This document shows positions 7,168 through 14,001 of a DNA stretch of 15,245 nt, one piece after another. Position 1 is the stretch's first letter. Each line of letters opens with the position of its first letter. A model generated the notes under the pieces. The model was not told where the DNA came from and did no database searches. It saw only the letters and a list, made by a program, of their open reading frames with translations. The DNA comes from Bacillota bacterium (GTDB lineage Bacteria; Bacillota; Bacilli; Bacillales_B; DSM-18226), in contig JAUZQA010000027.1 of NCBI GenBank assembly GCA_030705665.1, positions 1 to 15,245 of the forward strand, read 5' to 3'. The translations under genes and the position numbers were made by a program.

Positions 7168-7194
7168 TACAATATGAAAATTTAATCGTTTGGT
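7168..7194 (-). promoter_or_regulatory. Sigma-K-like promoter of ylbD-ylbE
   Basis: Read on minus, the -10 CATATTGTA (7176-7168) matches CATAnnnTA in every fixed base. The -35 AC (7194-7193, within CACC) lies exactly 16 bases upstream. The expected +1 near 7161 gives a leader of about 30 bases containing the ylbD ribosome binding site. Confidence 0.6.
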
Positions 7195-7249
7195 GAAACG
7201 TTAAACCTATTAGATGGTAAATCACTCCACAGAATTCAAGTCTGTCATT

Positions 7250-8344
7250 TTATTTTTGGATAAAATCCTGTGTATAATATTTCTGGTTTACACCTACTCC
7301 GATGTGTGTGAAATTCTTACTAAGCAGCACTTGGCGATGACTTTGGCTATTTAGCCATCCCTCCACTACTGCGGGCCCATCTGTATAATTGGCCGCTATA
7401 TTTTCTCCTGATAATTGATATTCAATCTGAGCTGATTTTAACCGCTCGGAAAGATTCCCATACTTTTCAGAGGTATGGGTATATTCATTTGTGTCGAACA
7501 TGTCCTTACTATGTTCGATGGCAATTTTCGCTACGTTTTCATCCCATCTCAACTTCTTTTGACCATTCCGCAATCGCAATACATTGGTTATATCAAAGAT
7601 TTCTTTTGCTGATCCGTTTTGCACCATTTCCCAAAGCGATTTATCTGGTGCTGGTGATTCAATTAAATCACCATGATAAACAAGTTCATATGACCTCTCT
7701 TTAATAAGTGTCTCAGCGTTTAAAAAACGAACACTTGAAAGTTCACCGCTAAATTTGTCAAAATAAAGCTGGACATAAAGATCACCCAACTGAATTAGTG
7801 GTCTGAGGTTAATATCGGTATCATTTAGTTCAAATCGGTACGTATTTCCTCGTAAGTTAATATCAACATTTGTATCGATATATTGTGTATTAAATACTTC
7901 TTCAACTGGCTGCCCGATTTCAAATGGTGCTATATCTAATTGATCACCAAGTGCATAAACGGTAACGACATGGCCGTCTTCGACTCCGGCTTGAAAATAC
8001 CTGTTAGAATGAAGATTATAAATATACCATTGATATCCATAAGTGGTTTGATCAATTCTTTTGGGTTTACCAAATTCTTTCTCCAGACTTTCCACGTCTT
8101 CCCCAATTAATAATGATATCCCTTCCTTAGGTCTTTCAGTAGATGGCCTGCCTTGGTTTTGTTCGGTTTTGGTTATAGCCTCATTCGACTGTTTAGGTAA
8201 GTGTTTCTTAATTAGTACTTCCTTGCCATCTTGCCCCGTAACATTTAAATAAAACCCAATGATCAAGAAAATAGCTGAAATAATTAGAATTCTAAAAAGT
8301 GTTCGCAGAGGATTCGGCCTCCTTGTACTTACAATTTCAAACAT
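7250..8344 (-). CDS. ylbC: CAP-domain protein YlbC (CAP-associated N-terminal domain plus CAP/SCP domain)
   Basis: This protein is up to 364 residues long. A hydrophobic helix (about 15-36) should anchor it in or export it through the membrane. A central region (about 75-225) resembles the CAP-associated N-terminal domain, with LIGEDVESLEKEFGKPKRID and its repeat-like FEIGQPVEEVF. The C-terminal CAP/SCP domain (about 255-364) carries the conserved AIEHSKDM, THTS, GENIA, GWLNSQSHRQVLL and HIGVGV segments. The substrate or role of bacterial CAP proteins is largely unknown. The start is unresolved. The ATG at 8344 lacks a visible Shine-Dalgarno, while a perfect AAGGAGG (8324-8318) sits inside the frame nine bases before an in-frame CTG at 8308, which would give a 352-residue protein starting just before the hydrophobic helix. 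Possible regulation is equally unclear. Confidence 0.9.
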   Translation of the reverse strand: MFEIVSTRRPNPLRTLFRILIISAIFLIIGFYLNVTGQDGKEVLIKKHLPKQSNEAITKTEQNQGRPSTERPKEGISLLIGEDVESLEKEFGKPKRIDQTTYGYQWYIYNLHSNRYFQAGVEDGHVVTVYALGDQLDIAPFEIGQPVEEVFNTQYIDTNVDINLRGNTYRFELNDTDINLRPLIQLGDLYVQLYFDKFSGELSSVRFLNAETLIKERSYELVYHGDLIESPAPDKSLWEMVQNGSAKEIFDITNVLRLRNGQKKLRWDENVAKIAIEHSKDMFDTNEYTHTSEKYGNLSERLKSAQIEYQLSGENIAANYTDGPAVVEGWLNSQSHRQVLLSKNFTHIGVGVNQKYYTQDFIQK

Positions 8345-8357
8345 TATGTATCGTCAA
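8328..8357 (-). promoter_or_regulatory. Candidate promoter overlapping the ylbC start region
   Basis: On minus, TTGACG (8357-8352) and TGTAAG (8333-8328) are spaced by 18 bases, with five and four of six matches. It spans the annotated ATG at 8344, so if it is real, translation must begin further in, consistent with the internal Shine-Dalgarno and CTG. Weak evidence. Confidence 0.25.
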
Positions 8358-8425
8358 ATCATTTTCTCAACCATTTCTTCAACATATCTGACATCTCAAA
8401 ATGTTCGTTATCTTCAATTTAACAT

Positions 8426-8458
8426 AAAAAGACAGGTGCAATTAAACATTGTACCTGT
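8426..8458 (-). terminator. Terminator of ylbB
   Basis: On minus ACAGGTACAAT (8458-8448) pairs with ATTGCACCTGT (8442-8432), 11 bp with one G-T pair and a five-base loop, followed by CTTTTT (8431-8426). A T run also follows on the plus strand, so it could act both ways. It separates ylbB from ylbC. Confidence 0.85.
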
Positions 8459-8483
8459 TTTTCCGAAAAATTTCATGTAACTT

Positions 8484-8918
8484 TTAATGATTCATTTGAC
8501 TTTGACTTGATTCAGAGATATCAATTAGTGCTGATTTTGCTTGGTCGTCCGTTAATTCACGAACGGCAAAATCACCAAGTGAGACAATTCCGATTAATTT
8601 TCCGCCTTCTACCACAGGCAGTCGGCGTATTTGATGCTTTGCCATTAACTGTACGGCTTCCTTACTATTTGCATCTACAGAAATTGTAATCAGATCACTG
8701 CTCATAATATCTTCTACTTTTGAGGATGCTGGATGTTTTTCTGCAATGCATCTTAGTACGATATCTCTATCTGTAATCATTCCTACTAATTTTCCTTGAT
8801 CAACAATTGGGATAGCACCTACATTAAGTTCTTTCATTTTTACAGCAACTTCATAAACATTATCCAATAGTGAACAACATTCTACATCATCAGTCATGAT
8901 ATCACGAATCTTTTCCAT
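8484..8918 (-). CDS. ylbB: Tandem CBS-domain protein YlbB
   Basis: This 144-residue cytoplasmic protein is made of two CBS motifs, about residues 7-60 (VYEVAVKMKELNVGAIPIVD with TDRDIVLR) and 70-125 (SKEAVQLMAKHQIRRLPVVE with SLGDFAVREL). Such Bateman modules bind adenine nucleotides. With no partner domain it is a stand-alone sensor or regulatory subunit whose target is not known. The ATG at 8918 has AGGTG seven bases upstream. The upstream -10-like CATACTATA is of a sporulation type (see the separate entry). It is divergent from ylbA and ends at a strong terminator before ylbC. Confidence 0.92.
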   Translation of the reverse strand: MEKIRDIMTDDVECCSLLDNVYEVAVKMKELNVGAIPIVDQGKLVGMITDRDIVLRCIAEKHPASSKVEDIMSSDLITISVDANSKEAVQLMAKHQIRRLPVVEGGKLIGIVSLGDFAVRELTDDQAKSALIDISESSQSQMNH

Positions 8919-8938
8919 GTTTTTGCACCTGACCTTTT

Positions 8939-8947
8939 TATAGTATG
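8939..8947 (-). promoter_or_regulatory. Sporulation-type -10 element upstream of ylbB
   Basis: Read on minus, CATACTATA contains the sigma-G -10 consensus CATACTA exactly and also fits CATAnnnTA (sigma-K). No convincing sigma-G -35 lies 17-18 bases upstream, and the nearest AC for sigma-K is at 18 bases, so the sigma factor cannot be assigned. Confidence 0.35.
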
Positions 8948-9032
8948 TTTTTTCATTTTTGCACAGTTGAATTGGGAACTTCTGCTTGTAATAATATTTC
9001 CATTTGAAAGAGAATTATTCGAAATAGGGTCA

Positions 9033-9061
9033 TTGCAGTTTATTATAATTTCAACTATTAT
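9033..9061 (+). promoter_or_regulatory. Candidate sigma-A promoter of ylbA
   Basis: TTGCAG (9033-9038) and TATTAT (9056-9061) are spaced by 17 bases. The -10 has five of six matches; the -35 keeps only TTG. It would give a leader of about 60 bases. Confidence 0.35.
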
Positions 9062-9129
9062 TAAATTAATAAGATGCATTGTTAGCGTATTTTGAGTTTC
9101 CTTAATGCATGGTTTTAGGAGGGATTTTC

Positions 9130-9489
9130 ATGAAGTTTGAAAATGCAGGCTATGAACAACTAAAAGCTGATTTAAACCGATTAGATGAGGTTATGCAAGC
9201 AAAGGGTTTAATACGTGAAGGGCAATGGGATTATGAGAGAGTTACATATGATAAAAAATTTGAATTGAAAGAAGGCGTCTATTACCTTCGTGTTCGCGGC
9301 TATGCAATCGAAGGAGATGTAGGAGCACATAAAGCGGTTATTCAATTGATGACGCCTCTCCTTGGAAAGTATTACTATCCACATGGTGTAGAATATGGTG
9401 ACGATGAATTTTATCCGCAAACCCTCATCAACCAATGCCAAACCATACTTGAAACATTAAAAACTGAAATTGATAAGTTTTCCATTTAA
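9130..9489 (+). CDS. ylbA: YugN-like family protein YlbA
   Basis: This 119-residue cytoplasmic protein of the YugN-like family is conserved in Bacillaceae and has no assigned biochemical role. Recognisable segments are WDYERVTYDKKFE, YYLRVRGYAIEGDVGAHKAVIQLMTPLLGKYYYPHGVEY and the helical C terminus. The open frame begins at an ATG at 9109, but TAGGAGGG lies six bases before the ATG at 9130, which is clearly the start. It is the only plus-strand protein gene between 3.5 and 15 kb, transcribed divergently from ylbB, and it converges on the DUF420 gene with a shared terminator that begins at its stop codon. Confidence 0.9.
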   Translation: MKFENAGYEQLKADLNRLDEVMQAKGLIREGQWDYERVTYDKKFELKEGVYYLRVRGYAIEGDVGAHKAVIQLMTPLLGKYYYPHGVEYGDDEFYPQTLINQCQTILETLKTEIDKFSI

Positions 9490-9523
9490 AAAGAAGCCGC
9501 ATCAATAGATGCGGCTTCTTTTT
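9488..9523. terminator. Bidirectional terminator between ylbA and the DUF420 gene
   Basis: A perfect 16-bp stem, 9488-9503 with 9508-9523 (AAAAAGAAGCCGCATC and its complement), has the loop AATA. It ends in five T on either strand. It includes the last bases of both convergent stop codons. Confidence 0.92.
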
Positions 9524-9992
9524 AAAAGCCTAAAACAGCTTTTATTACAGATGTTGTTTCCCCACCTTTATAAAACACGTACAGCAACAAATACACAGCT
9601 ACCCCTGTAATACCAGTACAGAACCATACTACACTCGTAATTGGACCCAATTTACGGTGGATTGAGAATTTTTTCTTAAAGCCTGTGACTAAATTTACAA
9701 TTCCCAAAACAGCTCCCACTGTTGCTAAAGTAATATGAAAGATAAGAAAAATAGTGTAATAAATTTTTACATTATTAGGACCACCAAACGAAGTGTTCCC
9801 TAAGAAAATAGTTCTTGTTGCATAAATGATGAAGAAAATAAGAGCAAAGATTGCTGCTGTAATCATCGTTTTTTTATGGGCCTCTATTTTCCTCTGTTTA
9901 ATTAGTCCCCAACCAATTGCAACTGTAATAGCACTTAAGACAATAAATGTTGTACTAATCGTTGGTAAAATGGGTAAAGAATTCATCATCAT
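9522..9992 (-). CDS. ctaM: DUF420 membrane protein, CtaM-like oxidase assembly factor
   Basis: This 156-residue protein has about four hydrophobic helices (near residues 10-30, 43-65, 80-102 and 120-145) and belongs to the DUF420 family. Histidines in or near helices (HKKTMITAA, IFHITLATVGAVLG, FSIHRKLGPITSVVWF) are candidate heme or metal ligands. In Staphylococcus aureus the DUF420 protein CtaM is required for a functional aa3-type oxidase; the B. subtilis homologue is YozB, encoded elsewhere as far as I recall. Here it follows ctaG, supporting a role in caa3 oxidase assembly. The start is the first ATG of three in tandem (9992), with AGGA nine bases upstream. It lies after the ctaG terminator and has its own sigma-A-like promoter, so it is not simply the last gene of the cta operon. 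Confidence 0.85.
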   Translation of the reverse strand: MMMNSLPILPTISTTFIVLSAITVAIGWGLIKQRKIEAHKKTMITAAIFALIFFIIYATRTIFLGNTSFGGPNNVKIYYTIFLIFHITLATVGAVLGIVNLVTGFKKKFSIHRKLGPITSVVWFCTGITGVAVYLLLYVFYKGGETTSVIKAVLGF

Positions 9993-10021
9993 CCACTCTT
10001 TTCCTGATAATTTCTACAATA

Positions 10022-10050
10022 ATTTTAAGGTAGGTCACATCCTTTTTCAA
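10022..10050 (-). promoter_or_regulatory. Sigma-A promoter of the DUF420/ctaM gene
   Basis: On minus, TTGAAA (10050-10045) and TAAAAT (10027-10022) are spaced by 17 bases, each with five of six consensus matches. This is the best vegetative promoter in the window. It sits between the ctaG terminator and the gene. Confidence 0.65.
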
Positions 10051-10068
10051 CCAACAACCCTTCAATAC

Positions 10069-10100
10069 AAAAAAAAAGCCTCCCAGGCCTCCGGGAGGTT
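10069..10100 (-). terminator. Terminator after ctaG
   Basis: On minus the arm ending CCTCCC (10098-10093) pairs with GGGAGG (10084-10079), extended by two further pairs to 10100 and 10077, and a tract of nine T runs to 10069. The ctaG TAA overlaps the outer end of the stem. Confidence 0.88.
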
Positions 10101-11004
10101 ATTCAATGAGAGTTGGATGTAAACCTGAGTTTTGTTCTCTTTCTGATTCCTCCTGGTCCTGTCGGTACCATTCAAAAAAGACACGACCTAACATGATGCC
10201 ATAGATTATTTCTTGGATCACCTTCATGATAACACCGCCCAGCTGCTGATCATGAAGCAGCGACATTGAACTAAATAGCTCAGGTCCACTAATATTCAGA
10301 CTGGAAAAATTAGCAGATCCAACGCACAGACTCATTGCTTCACCCCATGCTCGCGGATCAGAATATGTTGCATACATAGGTGAACTAGCAAAAATAATCA
10401 ATGCGCAGGCAGGTGTTAACAAAATTCCATCCGCAAAAATATAGCCAACCTTTTTAATCCCGTTAAGTGTTTGGGATTCAGGAAGTTCATTGATTAACGG
10501 CCACCACATAAAAATAGCGACGATAAATAAAAGCACTGAATATCCAGCATGAAGCCATCTATTTTCCATCACATGATCAAAGATTAATGGAATATGATAA
10601 AAGGAAAAAATCCCATTAAACAATAGTAACGCTGTAAGCGGTTTTGTAAAATAGATAAATAAAGACTTGAAAATACGAACTTGTAAAAGGTTTCTCCAGA
10701 GCCACGGCGGGATACTCAATATAAACAAAGGTGGAATCACTAAAACGAGAACTGCCATCTGAATCATATGAATATAAAACATAAGATGTGCCATTAAATC
10801 AATAGGAGAACCCTTTATGGCATATAAAAGGAATACTGAGATGACGAATAACATTCCTTGTCTGGTGGTCAGAGGTTCATTATCTTTAAAATGAGTGCGA
10901 TACTTGACCAACAATAGAAAATAGACGATTGTGACAGCTACTAAAGCGGTAAAGAAGTATGGACTCCAAAGTGCATAAAATCCAAAAATTTCTAATGATA
11001 GCAT
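10099..11004 (-). CDS. ctaG: Cytochrome c oxidase assembly factor CtaG (caa3_CtaG family)
   Basis: This 301-residue integral membrane protein of the caa3_CtaG family has about seven hydrophobic helices. Visible family features are LWSPYFF near the N terminus, HLMFYIHMIQMAVLVLVIPPL and an HDQQLGGVIMKVIQE segment near the C terminus, with membrane-embedded histidines and methionines suited to copper handling. In Bacillus, CtaG is needed for active caa3 oxidase, probably in forming the CuB site; it is unrelated to the Cox11-type CtaG of proteobacteria. The frame extends to GTG at 11013, but GAGGTG six bases before the ATG at 11004 sets the start. It is separated from ctaF by 128 bases containing a strong hairpin, so its expression may be reduced relative to ctaCDEF. 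Confidence 0.94.
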   Translation of the reverse strand: MLSLEIFGFYALWSPYFFTALVAVTIVYFLLLVKYRTHFKDNEPLTTRQGMLFVISVFLLYAIKGSPIDLMAHLMFYIHMIQMAVLVLVIPPLFILSIPPWLWRNLLQVRIFKSLFIYFTKPLTALLLFNGIFSFYHIPLIFDHVMENRWLHAGYSVLLFIVAIFMWWPLINELPESQTLNGIKKVGYIFADGILLTPACALIIFASSPMYATYSDPRAWGEAMSLCVGSANFSSLNISGPELFSSMSLLHDQQLGGVIMKVIQEIIYGIMLGRVFFEWYRQDQEESEREQNSGLHPTLIE

Positions 11005-11047
11005 GATCATCACCTCAATCTAAAATAAACTTTTTATAAATCCTAAG

Positions 11048-11083
11048 AATAAAGAAAATCGGCCTAAGCCGATTTTCTTTATT
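11048..11083. terminator. Strong hairpin between ctaF and ctaG
   Basis: A perfect 16-bp stem, 11048-11063 with 11068-11083 (AATAAAGAAAATCGGC and its complement), has a four-base loop. The U-rich part of the 3' arm on minus is TTTTCTTTATT, inside the stem, not a separate tract. A shorter CCTGC/GCAGG hairpin (11090-11094 with 11112-11116) lies between it and ctaF. It is likely a partial terminator or a processing/stability element. Confidence 0.6.
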
Positions 11084-11132
11084 TTCTTTCCTGCTAAAAG
11101 CCCTTGAAAAAGCAGGAGCTTGAGCTTTTTTC

Positions 11133-11468
11133 TTACCACCAGATAATGGTTGAAAATGCTAACACGATGACAAACCCCACCAAGGCCCCAGAGAAAATAA
11201 ACATACTTGGGGCTTCATGTCCTTTATGATTCATATGCATAAAATAGAACAATTGAAAAATAACCTGGACAACGGCTAAAAGCAGAATAAAAGGCGGTGT
11301 AAATGTTCCTGATACGCCATTAAATCCCACGGCAGCAAATGCTATAAATGTTAAGAAAAGCATTAAAGAAAATGAGATAATATGAAATCGCATTTCTTCT
11401 TTACTTTTTTTTCGTCGATATTCAATGTCGACTCTTGGGTTACCTGAGTTTATTTGTTGATTTTCCAT
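11133..11468 (-). CDS. ctaF: Cytochrome c oxidase subunit IV (CtaF)
   Basis: This 111-residue small subunit of the caa3 oxidase belongs to the prokaryotic COX4 family. After a charged N terminus (ending about residue 25, EYRRKKSKEEMRFHII) there are three transmembrane helices, about 27-48, 53-76 and 85-110, with FQLFYFMHMNHKGHE in the second loop as the family signature. It stabilises the oxidase and carries no redox centre. The ATG at 11468 follows the ctaE stop by four bases; its Shine-Dalgarno GGTGGGAT lies within the end of ctaE. Last of the tightly packed structural genes before the hairpin. Confidence 0.94.
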   Translation of the reverse strand: MENQQINSGNPRVDIEYRRKKSKEEMRFHIISFSLMLFLTFIAFAAVGFNGVSGTFTPPFILLLAVVQVIFQLFYFMHMNHKGHEAPSMFIFSGALVGFVIVLAFSTIIWW

Positions 11469-11472
11469 CAGT

Positions 11473-12102
11473 CTATCCCACCATTCCCATTAAATAAACA
11501 ACTGTGAAGATAAACACCCAAACAACATCAATAAAGTGCCAATAAAGACTAAAGACATAAAACTTTGGTGCGTTATATAGGTTTAACCCGCGTTTAGCAT
11601 TTCTAAACATTAATGTAAGAATCCATAAAAGCCCAAATGCAACGTGTCCTCCATGAAAGCCAACCAATGTATAGAAAGCAGAACCAAAGGCACTACTGGT
11701 GAAAGTATGATGAAATTCATGAACATATGTGTTAAATTCGTAAATTTCTAAGCCTAAGAAGCCTGCACCTAAAAGCGCGGTAATTCCAAACCAAAGCATC
11801 ATTTTCTTAAAAGCAAAGTTTTTCATATTATAAATCGCATAAACACTCGTTAACGAACTTGTTAACAACAGCATTGTTGACACAAATGTCATTGGCAATT
11901 CAAAGAGGTCCTTTGCGTGTGCCATACTTGGATTCGGCACTTTATCCTTTAGGGCAAGGTACGTTGCAAACAGCGAGGCAAAGAGAACTGTCTCCCCTCC
12001 TAAGAATAACCAAAAACCTAAAAATTTATTTTTTGCTTCAAGGGTTGCTTTTTCAGGCGAAGCAGGCCATGTTTCATAAGTGAATTTTTCTTCAACATGC
12101 AT
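11473..12102 (-). CDS. ctaE: Cytochrome c oxidase subunit III (CtaE)
   Basis: This 209-residue heme-copper oxidase subunit III has five predicted transmembrane helices, the short bacterial form lacking the first two helices of mitochondrial COX3. Family marks are FWLFLGGETVLFASLFATYLAL near residue 30, GSAFYTLVGFHGGHVAFGLLWI near 145 and a C-terminal SLYWHFIDVVWVFIFTVVYLMG. It binds to subunit I and supports proton uptake and turnover stability without its own metal centres. Its ATG overlaps the last base of the ctaD TAA stop (TAATG), and AAAGGGGG lies about 11 bases upstream, so it is translationally coupled to ctaD. Confidence 0.96.
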   Translation of the reverse strand: MHVEEKFTYETWPASPEKATLEAKNKFLGFWLFLGGETVLFASLFATYLALKDKVPNPSMAHAKDLFELPMTFVSTMLLLTSSLTSVYAIYNMKNFAFKKMMLWFGITALLGAGFLGLEIYEFNTYVHEFHHTFTSSAFGSAFYTLVGFHGGHVAFGLLWILTLMFRNAKRGLNLYNAPKFYVFSLYWHFIDVVWVFIFTVVYLMGMVG

Positions 12103-13970
12103 TATGCCCGGGCCCCCTTTTCATCCTCCATTAGTTCTTCCTTATGAATATGGAAACCATGATCATCTTTAACAGAACGAGTAAACATCGAAATAAATGT
12201 AACAGCAAGGCCTACAAACATTACCGGAAGAGCCCAAACTTTGTTATCAACATGATACATTGCCCCAAACGCTGCAATAAAAAGTCCCAACGCAATGATC
12301 AAAGGTATGATAGAAGAATTAGGCATGTGAATATCTCCAATCGGTTCTGAAGGAGTCATACCCTTTTTCCCCTCCATCTTTTCAAGCCAGTAAGCATCCA
12401 ATCCACGTACTAGTGGAAGCTGTTTAAAATTATAGAATGGTGGTGGAGATGAAATTGCCCACTCAAGTGTTCTTCCGTCACCCCAAGGGTCGTTTCCAAC
12501 TTTCACATTTTTGACAGAAGTCATAACTACATTAAATAACAGTACAAGTACACCTACAGCCATAAAAAATGCACCAATTGAACTAACCATGTTGGCTGTT
12601 TCAAATCCCTGTCCAGGAAGATAGGTGAAAACACGACGAGGCATACCCATTAAACCTAAAAAGTGCTGAACAAAGAATGTTAGATGGAAACCGATGAAGA
12701 AGAACCAAAATGTAATTTTACCTAATAATTCATTAAGCATCGTTCCAAACATTTTCGGCCAATATAGGTGTGCTCCTGCCAGAAGGGCAAAGACAACACC
12801 ACCTACAATAACATAATGGAAGTGCGCCACAACAAAATAAGTATCGTGATATTGATAATCTGCTGCAGCGGATGCAAGCATTACCCCTGTAACGCCCCCA
12901 GCGACAAATGAAGGGATAAACGCTACCGCATAGTGCATAGGAGTGGTAAATTTAACACTGCCTCCCCACATGGTTAACAGCCAGTTAAAAATCTTTATCC
13001 CTGTAGGGACGCCAATTGCCATGGTTGCTACTGCAAAGATGGCATTAGCAACTGGTCCTAGACCATCAGTAAACATATGGTGTGCCCAGACCATGAAACC
13101 AAGAAATCCGATTAAAACTGTTGCAAAAACCATTGATGAATAACCAAATAAACGTTTCCTGGAGAAAATGGCAAAGATCTCGGAAAATATGCCAAAAGCC
13201 GGAAGTATCAATATGTATACCTCAGGATGGCCAAATATCCAGAAAAGATGTTCCCAAATGATTGTATTGCCACCAAAACCAACATCAAAGAAATGGGCGC
13301 CAAATAATCGATCAAACATCATTAACACTAAACCTACTGTTAGCGGCGGGAAAGCAAATAAGATAAGTGCTGAAGTAACGAATGTTGTCCACGTAAACAG
13401 TGGCATTCTCATGTAAGTCATCCCGGGAGCCCGCATGTTTATGATCGTTGCCAGGAAGTTTATTCCTCCAATTAGGGTCCCTATTCCTGAAATCTGTAAT
13501 CCTAAAATATAGAAGTCTACGCCATGTCCTTTGGAAGCCATTGTTAATGATGCATAAGAGGTCCAGCCCGCATCAGGTGCACCGCCCAAAAACCAAGAAC
13601 AGTTTAAAAAGATACCTCCAAAAAAGAACAGCCAAAAGCCTAATGCATTTACGAATGGAAAAGCAACATCCCTTGCCCCAATTTGTAATGGCATAACGGC
13701 ATTCATAAAGGCAAATACTAGCGGCATAGCTGCCAGAAAGATCATTGTTGTTCCGTGCATCGTCATTACTTCATTATATAGTCCGGCACTTACAAAGTCG
13801 TTGTTTGGGACTGCAAGCTGGATCCGAATGATCATAGCCTCAATTCCTCCTATTAAGAAGAAGAAGCCACCTGCAATGAGATACAAAATAGCGATTTTTT
13901 TATGGTCAACAGTAGTCAAATAATCCCAAACTGTTGAGCCAAACCCCTTTTTTTGAGCATTGGTACTCAC
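12102..13970 (-). CDS. ctaD: Cytochrome c oxidase subunit I (CtaD), caa3 type
   Basis: This is the catalytic core subunit, 622 residues, reducing O2 to water and pumping protons across the cytoplasmic membrane. Ligands (numbered from the chosen start): His72 and His385 for low-spin heme a, His383 for heme a3, and His248, His297 and His298 for CuB. Tyr252 of HPEVY is the residue that crosslinks to His248, and Glu250 identifies an A-type oxidase. Lys326 (PTGIKIFNW) marks the K channel and Asp101 (GARDVAFP) the D-channel entrance. After the 12-helix core, two extra C-terminal helices (about 555-600) are typical of Bacillus caa3. The frame reaches TTG at 13991, but AGGGAGG lies nine bases before GTG at 13970, giving STNAQKKGF after the initiator and the same length as I recall for B. 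subtilis CtaD. Confidence 0.98.
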   Translation of the reverse strand: MSTNAQKKGFGSTVWDYLTTVDHKKIAILYLIAGGFFFLIGGIEAMIIRIQLAVPNNDFVSAGLYNEVMTMHGTTMIFLAAMPLVFAFMNAVMPLQIGARDVAFPFVNALGFWLFFFGGIFLNCSWFLGGAPDAGWTSYASLTMASKGHGVDFYILGLQISGIGTLIGGINFLATIINMRAPGMTYMRMPLFTWTTFVTSALILFAFPPLTVGLVLMMFDRLFGAHFFDVGFGGNTIIWEHLFWIFGHPEVYILILPAFGIFSEIFAIFSRKRLFGYSSMVFATVLIGFLGFMVWAHHMFTDGLGPVANAIFAVATMAIGVPTGIKIFNWLLTMWGGSVKFTTPMHYAVAFIPSFVAGGVTGVMLASAAADYQYHDTYFVVAHFHYVIVGGVVFALLAGAHLYWPKMFGTMLNELLGKITFWFFFIGFHLTFFVQHFLGLMGMPRRVFTYLPGQGFETANMVSSIGAFFMAVGVLVLLFNVVMTSVKNVKVGNDPWGDGRTLEWAISSPPPFYNFKQLPLVRGLDAYWLEKMEGKKGMTPSEPIGDIHMPNSSIIPLIIALGLFIAAFGAMYHVDNKVWALPVMFVGLAVTFISMFTRSVKDDHGFHIHKEELMEDEKGARA

Positions 13971-14001
13971 AAATTTTAACCTCCCTTTCAAGCGATCCCC
14001 T

